NCBI RefSeq assembly: GCF_001693515.2
Contig: NZ_CP042968.1
Span: 5,208,001 to 5,272,000, forward strand
From: Bradyrhizobium paxllaeri
GTDB lineage: Bacteria; Pseudomonadota; Alphaproteobacteria; Rhizobiales; Xanthobacteraceae
Length of the DNA: 64,000 nt
Reading direction: 5' to 3'
Part shown: positions 50,610 to 59,938 of the stretch, in pieces
Layout: every line of letters starts with the position of its first letter
How positions within the stretch are numbered: position 1 is the first letter of the stretch
Program-made: the position numbers and the translations under genes
Notes under the pieces: model-generated
The model's input: the letters and a program-made list of their open reading frames with translations, nothing else
The model's database searches: none
Told to the model about the DNA's origin: nothing

Positions 50610-51002
50610 TCAACGCGTCGGCTTGATTGACACACCTCTCCGGAAGCTGCGAACGTCAGACTGTTCGGGCTGAAACGCCTCAACTAGAACCGGCACGGCG
50701 CTCGCAGGGTCGCTGTTGCCACATGCGAAGACATCAGCGGCCGCGTAGGACCTCTCAGGCCAAGTATGTAAGGTAATGTGCGATTCAGCCAACAAGGCGA
50801 TTGCGGAGACGCCATGACCCGGACAAAACTTGTGAACGTGAAGGTGGAGTAATGTCGCTCTCGCGGCACGGGTGGCTTTTCGGATTGCGTCTTCTGCAAT
50901 GGCCGCATCGTCGAGGTTCTTCGCTCCCCATAGCTCGATGAGCATATGCGTCGCACCGGTGGACACAGCCGGTGGGGTTTCCTTCTCGTTATCATTAGTC
51001 AT
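50610..51002 (-). CDS. speD: S-adenosylmethionine decarboxylase proenzyme
   Basis: The ATG of MTNDNEKETPPAVS is preceded by GGAG; four codons further up is an alternative. The 130-residue bacterial class-1 proenzyme contains the self-cleavage site Glu73-Ser74 in LLAESHITLHTWPE, with catalytic His79 and Cys94 (DVFACG) at the family spacing. Ser74 becomes the pyruvoyl cofactor. It makes decarboxylated AdoMet for spermidine synthesis. No spermidine synthase gene is nearby. Apparently intact, between the RelB-like relic and an IS256 fragment. Confidence 0.9.
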   Translation of the reverse strand: MTNDNEKETPPAVSTGATHMLIELWGAKNLDDAAIAEDAIRKATRAARATLLHLHVHKFCPGHGVSAIALLAESHITLHTWPERSYAAADVFACGNSDPASAVPVLVEAFQPEQSDVRSFRRGVSIKPTR

Positions 51003-51089
51003 TAAGAACTCCATTGAATTATCGGCCCAGTAAGCTGAGCTATTCGGGATTTAGGTGACGAGGTGATCAGGCGCTTGGTTTGCCGGCGC

Positions 51090-51650
51090 TTGGATGCCCT
51101 CAAATGCCGTCGCTGAATCTGACAACTGCGACGACCTTCGGCGACTGATTTATGCCGTTGAGCCGCCGCCAAGTCCTTGATGCGGCGATCACCAGCTTGA
51201 ACACCATCGGCCTGGCGGTGGTTAGCGACAAGGAGCCCTTCGTCCGCACCGTCCTGTATCGCCCCGTGGCGAACAAGCTCTCGATGAGATTGGTGGTGGA
51301 GCGCAAGTGATCCCAATGTTCGGCAAGAAAATCGTAGAAGGCCAGTAGTGCGTCGCGATCCTTGACCAGGCATTCGATCGCCCGGCCGTACTTGGCCCAA
51401 TACTTCTCGGGGAAGACGTCGATCGCCGCTTCGGCGGACGCTCGGTTCGCGCCCAACAGACCTCGCGCAAATCCTTCTTCATAGTGGCCTGCGCAGAGAG
51501 TGGACCTTGTCCAGGACGTTCACAGTCTTGTGCATCCAGCATCGCTGGTGGCGTGTGCCGGGAAAGACCTCGTCGAGCGCCTTGTGGAAGTCGAGCGCGC
51601 CGTCGCCGACATTGGCCACACTCGTTGTTATTGATGACGTCGCCTTGATT
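51090..51650 (-). pseudogene. IS256-family transposase fragment
   Basis: VGDGALDFHKALDEVFPGTR then CWMHKTVNVLDKVHS near 51600-51520, followed in another frame by KDRDALLAFYDFLAEHWDHL, TNLIESLFATGRYRTVRTKG and MVFKLVIAASRTWRRLNG: the C-terminal half of a mutator-type transposase, with frameshifts. It begins exactly where the outer-membrane protein reading stops. Confidence 0.75.
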
Positions 51651-52117
51651 GTTTTGCCAAGCCACGCCTCGCTTGAGGTAGGCCAGCGTGTGGCCATGCG
51701 CGCCAAAAGCGTAACCGAGGCGACCGGCCGCGGGGACAAGACGTTTGGACTTGCCTTGCAGTTTGCGCTCCGCACAATGCCGGAGATCGCGAGGCAGGTA
51801 TTTGTGCTGTTGGAGACAGCACCGCTGGGATCGGGTTTGACGCCAAATACCCAGCTATTCTTCTGCCAGTTGCAGCCGATCTGGCCGCCTTCTAGGAACT
51901 CAGGAGCATCGAGGAAGCCGCCATAGACTGACGGACCGTAGGGATTACTGAAGAATTTTTGGCCGTTACCAAAGTCGACGTGCCCGCCGATATATCCTCC
52001 GGACCAGCTCCACAGGGCCGGTGGCAGTTGTACTGCTGGCTCAAGGTGCGCCGAATTGGCTGCACCGCTTGCGATCAGCGCAATCGTTGTCGCTCCCCAA
52101 AAACGAACTCCAGATCG
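51630..52117 (-). pseudogene. Outer-membrane beta-barrel protein, truncated by IS256
   Basis: Start MRSGVRFWGATTIALIASGA (signal peptide), then LWSWSGGYIGGHVDFGNGQK, the family's first barrel strand, and GQIGCNWQKNSWVFGVKPD. The frame changes near 51840 (continuing as GHTLAYLKRGVAWQNNQGDV) and stops being barrel-like at about 51630, where IS256 sequence begins. Related to, but shorter than, the intact barrel gene at 7438. Confidence 0.65.
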
Positions 52118-53470
52118 CATCAAACACTCCGCGGCGCTTTCCCGATCCACAACCGAGCGCCTTCAAGCTGGCATCGGTGATGGCACCGCGACTGAAGCAA
52201 GCACCGTGCCGCTTGGAAATTGAGGGGCCTCCAGTTACTTCGTACCGGGTCCATGCGTCAGGTTATGGACAATGGTCTTGAAGCTGACAATCGCGCTGTA
52301 GCATCCGACACTATGCTGCGCAGCAGGAAACCGCCCTTCTCGCCGCAGGAGTAGAAGGACATTCTTGTTCGCCTGGACAGGCTTTCGATCTAACCTATCG
52401 AAGCTCACGCGAAACCGTGAAAGCCGATGGATATCACCGACAAGCGGAGCCGGCCTGGACGCGGGACCCGTCTACCCGCACAGGGAGCGCACCGGCTAGG
52501 CCGCGCCTTATCGAAGTTCGGCTGGTTGGGAAGACTCATCACGAGCGATCAATCACGCAACGCCACGCGCAGGAAAGGCTCATCATCCGCGTCTTCCAGC
52601 TTACCACGAATACCCGCGTGATAATAACAGTCCGGCTCCGGCTTCGCCGTACTGGTGAGTGGCTTTGCCGCAACACTATTCTGCTTCTGCGCTAGGAAAA
52701 CGAGTTGCCGAGCATGCGTCTCGTGGAGACTAAGCGAAGGCGCCATCCGCAATACAATTCCGGTTCGCAAAGCCGTATCGGTACACCCTTTCTGGTGGAC
52801 TGGACGTCGCCTGCCGTTCACAGCAAACCTTTCTGAGCGCGTTTCGTTTGCGCCAAGGTGAACGACTGCGAACATCAACAGACCAAGGACCTGGCGGTGA
52901 TGGTTCTGCACGCCCGCGCCTCGGCACGCCGCCCATAGCTATCTGATTATGGCCAAGAGCGCCAAAACGCTTGAGCGCGCAACGACTGCCCTTGCGTCTA
53001 TGCGAACAACGCCGGCCTCGTGGAAAACGGTAACACGTCCCTGTGTTGGCTCTTGCACAATCGATGTTACCGCTTGGTCACCGCGGGCGACCTGTAGCCC
53101 GGCGAGCGCCAAGTCCCCGCTTTCATGAGGAGCGCACCAAATGATTGTGCAGGCGCCTACAAATGAAAGAATTCACAAGCCGGAACGCGTCTCTGTACGC
53201 GTCTCTGTGCGCGCTTGGTTGAGGGTGCCATGCAGACTATCTCGTGTCCACTACAAGATCTGGTAGATGCCAACGCCAACTTGAGACCCTAGCGTCCAGC
53301 CGTGTTCCCCTGCCCGATCATAGAGGAAAAGTGTGAACGAAGGACGCGAAGCTAAGAAGCAGGCAAACCGGCACACTATGACTGGCAGAACCAGGGTGGC
53401 TACGCATTACACACGCTCGATTGGTGTTCTGATTTAAGGGTCGCTGAAGGCGACGAATGGCGGGACGCGT
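52118..53470. other. Long leader region upstream of the NRPS gene
   Basis: No supported gene; a 120-codon minus-strand frame (52549-52911) lacks any domain. I found no nod box, tts box or convincing -24/-12 motif between 53100 and 53470, so the promoter of the NRPS operon is not evident. Confidence 0.45.
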
Positions 53471-56400
53471 ATGCCTACGGAAAATCGATCAAGCAGAAAT
53501 CAGCTTGTGGAACTGCAACCGATCGACGCGATCACCGCAATCGATCGCCTCGCTAGATCGGATCCGGAAAGGGTTGCGCTGAGGTACGGCGCAGACAAAC
53601 TTACCTACAAAGCGCTGCGACTAAGATCGGATGCCCTCGCAAAGACGTTACGAGAGCGGGGCGCTCACGGCTTAGTCGTTGGCTATTGGGGTGAGCGGGA
53701 CCTCGACTGGGCGACGGCGGTAGTCGCAATATTGAAAGCTGGATCAACGTACCTGCCGCTCGATCCATCGTTACCGGCTTCGCGAACATCATTCATGATC
53801 GAGCAGAGTCGCTGCGCGCTGATTATGGGCCCAGATCAGCTGGATTCGCTCAGCAAATTGCAGGCGAGCAGCAAAGGCACGACGCAATTCATAGCGATAG
53901 AGGCGGCGCTGCGCGAGGGCCAGACTTCGCCTGTTGGGCCACCATCGTGCGAGGATGGTCTCGCCTACATCCTGTTTACGTCGGGTTCGACGGGCCAGCC
54001 TAAGGGCGCAATGATCGAACGCGCAGCCCTAAACAATCATTTGGTGGCAAAGATTGATGCCCTAACCCTCACTCGGACGGATTGCATCGCGCAGACGGCA
54101 TCGCACTGCTTTGACATCTCGCTGTGGCAGCTTCTGGCAGGGCTTTGCGTCGGAGCCTCGATCGCGATCATTGATGATGCGACACTGAAATCGCCAGTAT
54201 CCCTTCTCAAAGCAATTCAGGGATACGGCGTGACCGTTGTTCAATTCGTTCCGTCGATGCTTGCAATATTTGTTGAATATCTGCAGTCGCTTGCGGCGGC
54301 TGAGCGAGCTCTGGACAGTTTGCGGATTATTTCAACGGTCGGAGAACATCTAACACCCGGACTGGCGCGTGCGTGGCTGGCCTTATATCCCCGGGTCCCC
54401 ATTCTCAACCACTACGGGCCGACCGAGTGCGCGGATGGCGTTACGCATCATCTGGTTTCCGCAGCGCCTGCACTGGCTGACTCCTATGTGCCGATCGGCA
54501 AACAGATTTCTAACCTTATGGTTTATGTCGCCGACGGACCGAGGCTGTGCAACACGGGAGAGGTCGGCGAAATCTGTGTTAGCGGCGTTGGTGTGGCCGC
54601 TGGTTACGTCAATGATGATGTTCGCACCAAGGATGCCTTTGGGCCAAACCCGTTCTCAAACAACTCGTTGTTCCAGCGCCTATACAGGACAGGTGATCTC
54701 GGGCTTGTTCGTTCCGATGGTCTTTTGGAATGTCTTGGTCGACGCGACCGTCAGGTCAAAATCCGCGGGCACAGAATTGAGCTGGGAGAAATCGAGGCCC
54801 GCCTCGCCGCTCATCATTTGGTACGTGGCGCTGTCGCGGTTGCGTCCGTCTGCGCAGGCGTAAAGCTTATGGCGAGAGATATAACCAGGGCCGAGGGGGA
54901 AACTGGATCAAGACGACTCATCGCGTATGTGTCAGCTCCGGCTGAAGCAACGGAAGGCGAGCTTCAGAACTTTCTTGCCGAAGCGCTTCCCACCTACATG
55001 CTCCCAGAAAGGATCATCCACCTCGCCAGTATTCCACTGACCAGAAACGGAAAGGTCGATTTTGGAGCATTGCCGGACCCGAACAGTATTCGCCCTCTAT
55101 TGGCGACGCCATTCGAGGAGCCGAAAACAGAGCTCGAAGCCCAGCTGCGTCAAATTTGGTGCGGCGTTCTGCGTATTGATAACATTGGCGTGAATGACCA
55201 GTTCATGAGTCTCGGCGGAGACTCCCTGCGGGCAATGCTCATATTGGGCCAGTTGCAGACCAAGCTCGGAGTGAGAGCGGATTTCAGGCTGGTCCTGAAT
55301 GGAACGATCCGGTCTCTTGCGGCTTCGATCTCGGCCCGAGCCAACTCCAAACCGTTCGCAGCCCCGACGCACGGAAAGCTTACGCGATCGCCTCTGACGC
55401 GAGTTCAGGAGCACCTATGGTTTCTCTCGCAACTCGATCCGTCTGCCAGGAACTACATCATTCAAGGCGGCCTGCGGGTAAGGGGCATGATCGATTTGGC
55501 GGCGTTCAATCGTGCCTGGACTGATGTCGTTCATTCCCATCAGGCACTTTCGGCACGCTTTATCGACGAGGACGGTCCGGTTCAGCTTTTTGATGCTCCG
55601 CAAGACGCAAGTCTTGAATTGGCTGATGCATCTCATCTCACGGCGCAGGAAGCTGAGGAGCTGATTGCAGAGTTACGGCGAACAGAGCTGAACGGCAGCT
55701 TTGACCTAAGCCAAGGCCATTTGTTTCGCGCGCGCATGATCCGTATTGGCCCTGACAACCATCTCATACTGATCACCGCTCATGAAATTGTCATCGATGC
55801 CTGGTCGATCTCTGTTCTACTCAGGGACCTTCGCCAAAGGTACGTAGATGCCGAGGCTTTTTTGCCGGAAAACCGCACCTCACTCTCGACCTACGCGGTC
55901 TGGGAAACACGACACGTTACTGCAGAGGCGCTGGTCAACCAACGTAGCTATTGGCGTCGTCAGATTGGCAATGATCCGCCGGTGCTTTCGCTTGGAACGG
56001 GACTAGCGCGGCCGCAGACAAATTCTTACCGCGGCGCTTCGCATGCGGTTCTGCTTGGCAGCCAGCTCTCCAATCAAGTACGCGAGTTTGCGCGCCGAAA
56101 TAGGTGCACCACGTCGACAACGCTCCTCGCCTGCTTCAAGCTGCTGCTGCGGGCGTATAGCGGTCAGGACGATATTATCGTTGGCATACCGCACGTCGTA
56201 CGGGATCAACCTGGCAGCGCCGAAATTGTTGGCTTTTTCCTGAATATGCTGCCAATCCGCACCGCGATCAATGTCGGCGAGTCCTTTGCGGTTCATGCTT
56301 TGCGCATCCAGGGCCTGGTCAGCGATGCCATCGCGAATTCGGCCTATCCGTTCGGCTGGATGGTAAGGGATACCCGGCTATATCGCGAAGCGGGACAATC

Positions 56401-59400
56401 ACCGATCTTCCAGGTCATGTTCAACATGTACTCCGAGGCCCCGGAGCCACTTGGCCAACATGAGTTGGATCTCACATTCCGCGAATATGAGACCGGCTAT
56501 GTTAAGTTCGATCTGACCTTGTATGCACAAGATCAGGGCGATGAAATTGCCCTCCAGCTCGCGTATGCGGAGGACATATTTTCCAGCGATCTGATTATCC
56601 GCATCGCCGACAATCTGCGCTGTCTAATTGCAGCCTGCGTTGAGAAGCCGCTTGCGCCCATTAAAGATCTGAACTGCCTCAGCGCGTCAGACGTCACCAT
56701 GCTCGATTCGCTGAATAGCTCGGCGCAGCCATATGAGACTGAATGTCCGCTTATCGAAGCGTTTGAGCAAATCAGCGTCTCAAATCCCAGCCAGGTGGCA
56801 TATTTTGGTGATTTCGGTGAGATCACATTCGACCAGCTGCGTGAGCGCGTAACAGCTATCAGGTCAGTACTGCGTGCTTCTGACGTGGGGGCTGGCGATA
56901 TTGTCGCCATGCTGGTCGACCGGTCGCCTGACGTGGCCGCTGTTATTCTTGCGGCACGAGCCTTACAATCCATTGTTGTCGCTATATCGCCGGATTATCC
57001 GCGTGATCGGATCGAACATATCTTGCGAGATAGTCAGGCAAAGCTTTTGGTTCACGCAAATACCTCGGATCTTGGTTTTGACGTGCCGTCGATTTGTCTA
57101 TTGACCCTTGAAGGGTGCGGCGCGCCCGCGCACGATCTTAAGTGCAGCGACAAATCATCAGACCGGGGAATTGCGAGCCTTATATACACATCGTCCTCAA
57201 CCGGGAAGGCGAAGGGGGTTCTTATACCGGAATCGGCAATTCTCAACCGACTGAACTGGATGTGGCGACGCTTTCCCTTCGACCGTACCGACGTGATGGT
57301 TGTCCAGAAGTCCGCATCACTTGTTGCGTCGGCATGGGAGTACTTTGGGGGGCTTCTGAGAGGTGTGCCCGCGCTGATCTTGACCCAAGAGCAGTTGCTG
57401 GACCCAGATTTGTTGTTGTGCACGTTGGCGAGACGTCGCGTGACACACTTATTTGCCTCGCCGCCACTCCTATCCGGCCTCATTGCTTCCCAAGAACGGC
57501 ACGCGCGACCGACCGCCTTGCGGTTGGTCACAAGCAGCGCCGAACCGATGCCTCCCTCGCTCCCGGTTCGCTGGCGTGCGTATTTCCCGGACGTGCCGTT
57601 GTGGAACTTCTATGGTGCTACGGAATGCGCATCCAATGCAGCGGTCTATGAAACATCGCATGCCTACGACGGCTCGCCGCTCGTCCCCATTGGGCGCCCA
57701 ATCGACAACGTCAAACTCTACGTGCTCGATGCACAGTTGAAGAGAGTCCCTGTCGGTGCCACCGGTGAACTCTGCATCGCGGGACGCTGCGTGAGCGCTG
57801 GGTACTGGCGGGATCAAGATCGGACCAACCGCTGTTTCGTGCCGAATCCGCATGATGACGGCCAATACAGCGTTCTTTATCGTAGTGGCGATATCGCACG
57901 CATCTCAACCAGCGGCCTTCTCGAGATTTACGGCCGATCGGACAACCAGGTCAAAGTACGGGGCTTTCGCATCGAGCTGGAGGAGATCGAAACGGCCCTT
58001 GAGTCTCATCCGGCAATCGCAAAAGCGGCGGTCGTCGCAGAAGGCGCGGATGACCATCGTCGCTTGGCTGCTACCTTGGTTCCGGCTCGCGATGGTCTAA
58101 GCTCTGGAGATATTGTCACTCACCTGCGCCATATACTGCCGTCCTACATGATTCCCGCCGCCTTCCGTTTGGTTGATACTATCCCCCTTACGGCGAGCGG
58201 AAAGATAGATCGTGCTCGCCTGTCGTCATTTCCTTACCGCGAGGTCGGGCCTGTTCCATCTGCTGAGCCACGCACGAGGAAGGAGCGCATTCTTGCTGGA
58301 ATCTGGCAAGATCTATTACGCGCCAAGTGGGTCGGAATCGATCAGAGCTTCTTTGATATCGGCGGAGACTCTCTTCTAAGCGTGCGCTGCGTCACGCTGG
58401 CGCGCAAAGCCGGACTGAATCTTAGTGTCGACCAAATCTATCGAACACCGACCATCAGGGAATTGGCGGCAGACGGAGCGGCGGTTACACTCCATACCTT
58501 CCCTTCCGCGGATGCCTCATTGCCAGTTATCCCGGCAATCGCATCTTGGAACCGTCTTGTCGGCTTCGATGAGCATTTCAACATCGGCGATCTGTTCTTC
58601 TTGCCCAGCGGCATTCTGAATATCCGAATCCTGGAGCGAGCCCTTGCCTGTGTCATGGATAGGCACGAAGGCCTCAGACTCCGTGTTGCCCGAACCGACG
58701 ATGGTTTACGTCTGACAATCGGACCTTCCGTGGCCGAACGCCTCGTGGAGGAGATCGATCTTGTCGGAATGGCCGGCCTACAGCAGCGTAAGGCAATCGA
58801 GAGCGTCTCAGCAAGACGTCAACATATGTTTCGGTTTGACGGCCATACGCCTCTTGTTAACGTCACGGTGTTCCGCACATCGGAAAGCGGCGATTACTAT
58901 CTGCTGGTCCTGATGCATCATTTTGTAGCGGACGGGATAGGCTATCGACTGTTTCTGGAAGCGTTGGATGCGGCGTACAACGCCCTTGCCTCAGGTCACA
59001 CCGTGAGTGGTCCTGAGAACATACAAATGCTCTCTCCATGGTTGAAGCGCCTTGAACGCTACGCAGCCAGCGAAGCGCCAGCCGAACTCAAATTCTGGGA
59101 GAGGATTGACTACCATCAGTTCATTTTTCACGTCAGCGACACTTCCTCGGGCGGCGCGAGCTTTTCGAATCTGACCGCGAGAGAGCTTCACTCTGCACGC
59201 CTTGAAGGTCGCATCGAGGACGCCAAGTTCCGATCCCTTTGGGAAGATCAGGCAAAGTACCATTTTGAGATTGATAAAAAAGCGACATCTGATCTCCTCA
59301 ACATCACAGCCGGATCGGCGGATTGTCAGGACGTTGATGTGTTTCTTGCTGCCATATCTGGCGCCTTTGGACGCGTTTTCGGGAACTATTCGCTCTGGAT

Positions 59401-59938
59401 TGATAGCCTTATCTCAACCCGAGGTCCGCTTTTTAACGATTTCGATCCATCTCAGATCATCGGCTTTATCAGCGAGCTCGTTCCGCTTCCCTTGAGTCTC
59501 ACCGGAAGGGAGCCCCGTCTCGATCGTGCTCGTTCAATATACCGACAGCGTAATGTTCTGCCGCGCAGGGGAATAGGCTTTCGGGCCATGAAGTTCCTAA
59601 ACCGAGATCCAGCCGTGCGGAGCCGGATCGATCGCCTGCCCCTACCCAGAATTGGATTGAATTATCGAGCGGGTTTGCAGCGCCATTTTCCACGCCGTCT
59701 CTTAGCCAACGAACCTTCTCCAATCTGGATCGGCAACGACATGGATGAAGCGGCCGCGATTCACCTTTTCTGGTTCGATGTCGGATATCAAGCCGGGCAT
59801 CTCCAGATCGAAACGAGGTATAATCCAGCCGAGGTCCGTTATGAGGTGACCCGCAATCTTTGTACGGTGTTGCAACAGGAGCTGTTGCAGACGATCAGCG
59901 AATTCGGAAGAGCTCGGCACACTATTATCCATGAATGA
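53471..59938 (+). CDS. Two-module non-ribosomal peptide synthetase, A-T-C-A-T-E-like
   Basis: 2155 residues, undamaged. A1 (15-535): FTSGSTGQPKG, NHYGPTEC, YRTGDL and catalytic Lys528 (LTRNGKVDF). T1: Ser585 in LGGDS. C (640-1060): the HHxxxDG site reads H771-E-I-V-I-D776-A. A2 (1085-1585): core motif degenerate as YTSSSTGKAKG, then NFYGATEC, YRSGDI and Lys1578. T2: Ser1634 in IGGDS. The terminal 450 residues are a condensation/epimerisation-type domain with an intact H1816-H1817-FVA-D1821 and E-like motifs (IGFISELVPLPL, RRGIGF, GLNYRAG). No N-terminal C domain and no thioesterase, so it starts its own chain, and release is by the terminal domain or in trans. Substrate residues read by eye: A1 D-I-W-Q-S-V-H-D-G-K, A2 V-A-W-F-V-S-F-S-N-K. 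The ATG has only a weak ribosome site (GGGAC). Confidence 0.93.
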   Translation: MPTENRSSRNQLVELQPIDAITAIDRLARSDPERVALRYGADKLTYKALRLRSDALAKTLRERGAHGLVVGYWGERDLDWATAVVAILKAGSTYLPLDPSLPASRTSFMIEQSRCALIMGPDQLDSLSKLQASSKGTTQFIAIEAALREGQTSPVGPPSCEDGLAYILFTSGSTGQPKGAMIERAALNNHLVAKIDALTLTRTDCIAQTASHCFDISLWQLLAGLCVGASIAIIDDATLKSPVSLLKAIQGYGVTVVQFVPSMLAIFVEYLQSLAAAERALDSLRIISTVGEHLTPGLARAWLALYPRVPILNHYGPTECADGVTHHLVSAAPALADSYVPIGKQISNLMVYVADGPRLCNTGEVGEICVSGVGVAAGYVNDDVRTKDAFGPNPFSNNSLFQRLYRTGDLGLVRSDGLLECLGRRDRQVKIRGHRIELGEIEARLAAHHLVRGAVAVASVCAGVKLMARDITRAEGETGSRRLIAYVSAPAEATEGELQNFLAEALPTYMLPERIIHLASIPLTRNGKVDFGALPDPNSIRPLLATPFEEPKTELEAQLRQIWCGVLRIDNIGVNDQFMSLGGDSLRAMLILGQLQTKLGVRADFRLVLNGTIRSLAASISARANSKPFAAPTHGKLTRSPLTRVQEHLWFLSQLDPSARNYIIQGGLRVRGMIDLAAFNRAWTDVVHSHQALSARFIDEDGPVQLFDAPQDASLELADASHLTAQEAEELIAELRRTELNGSFDLSQGHLFRARMIRIGPDNHLILITAHEIVIDAWSISVLLRDLRQRYVDAEAFLPENRTSLSTYAVWETRHVTAEALVNQRSYWRRQIGNDPPVLSLGTGLARPQTNSYRGASHAVLLGSQLSNQVREFARRNRCTTSTTLLACFKLLLRAYSGQDDIIVGIPHVVRDQPGSAEIVGFFLNMLPIRTAINVGESFAVHALRIQGLVSDAIANSAYPFGWMVRDTRLYREAGQSPIFQVMFNMYSEAPEPLGQHELDLTFREYETGYVKFDLTLYAQDQGDEIALQLAYAEDIFSSDLIIRIADNLRCLIAACVEKPLAPIKDLNCLSASDVTMLDSLNSSAQPYETECPLIEAFEQISVSNPSQVAYFGDFGEITFDQLRERVTAIRSVLRASDVGAGDIVAMLVDRSPDVAAVILAARALQSIVVAISPDYPRDRIEHILRDSQAKLLVHANTSDLGFDVPSICLLTLEGCGAPAHDLKCSDKSSDRGIASLIYTSSSTGKAKGVLIPESAILNRLNWMWRRFPFDRTDVMVVQKSASLVASAWEYFGGLLRGVPALILTQEQLLDPDLLLCTLARRRVTHLFASPPLLSGLIASQERHARPTALRLVTSSAEPMPPSLPVRWRAYFPDVPLWNFYGATECASNAAVYETSHAYDGSPLVPIGRPIDNVKLYVLDAQLKRVPVGATGELCIAGRCVSAGYWRDQDRTNRCFVPNPHDDGQYSVLYRSGDIARISTSGLLEIYGRSDNQVKVRGFRIELEEIETALESHPAIAKAAVVAEGADDHRRLAATLVPARDGLSSGDIVTHLRHILPSYMIPAAFRLVDTIPLTASGKIDRARLSSFPYREVGPVPSAEPRTRKERILAGIWQDLLRAKWVGIDQSFFDIGGDSLLSVRCVTLARKAGLNLSVDQIYRTPTIRELAADGAAVTLHTFPSADASLPVIPAIASWNRLVGFDEHFNIGDLFFLPSGILNIRILERALACVMDRHEGLRLRVARTDDGLRLTIGPSVAERLVEEIDLVGMAGLQQRKAIESVSARRQHMFRFDGHTPLVNVTVFRTSESGDYYLLVLMHHFVADGIGYRLFLEALDAAYNALASGHTVSGPENIQMLSPWLKRLERYAASEAPAELKFWERIDYHQFIFHVSDTSSGGASFSNLTARELHSARLEGRIEDAKFRSLWEDQAKYHFEIDKKATSDLLNITAGSADCQDVDVFLAAISGAFGRVFGNYSLWIDSLISTRGPLFNDFDPSQIIGFISELVPLPLSLTGREPRLDRARSIYRQRNVLPRRGIGFRAMKFLNRDPAVRSRIDRLPLPRIGLNYRAGLQRHFPRRLLANEPSPIWIGNDMDEAAAIHLFWFDVGYQAGHLQIETRYNPAEVRYEVTRNLCTVLQQELLQTISEFGRARHTIIHE

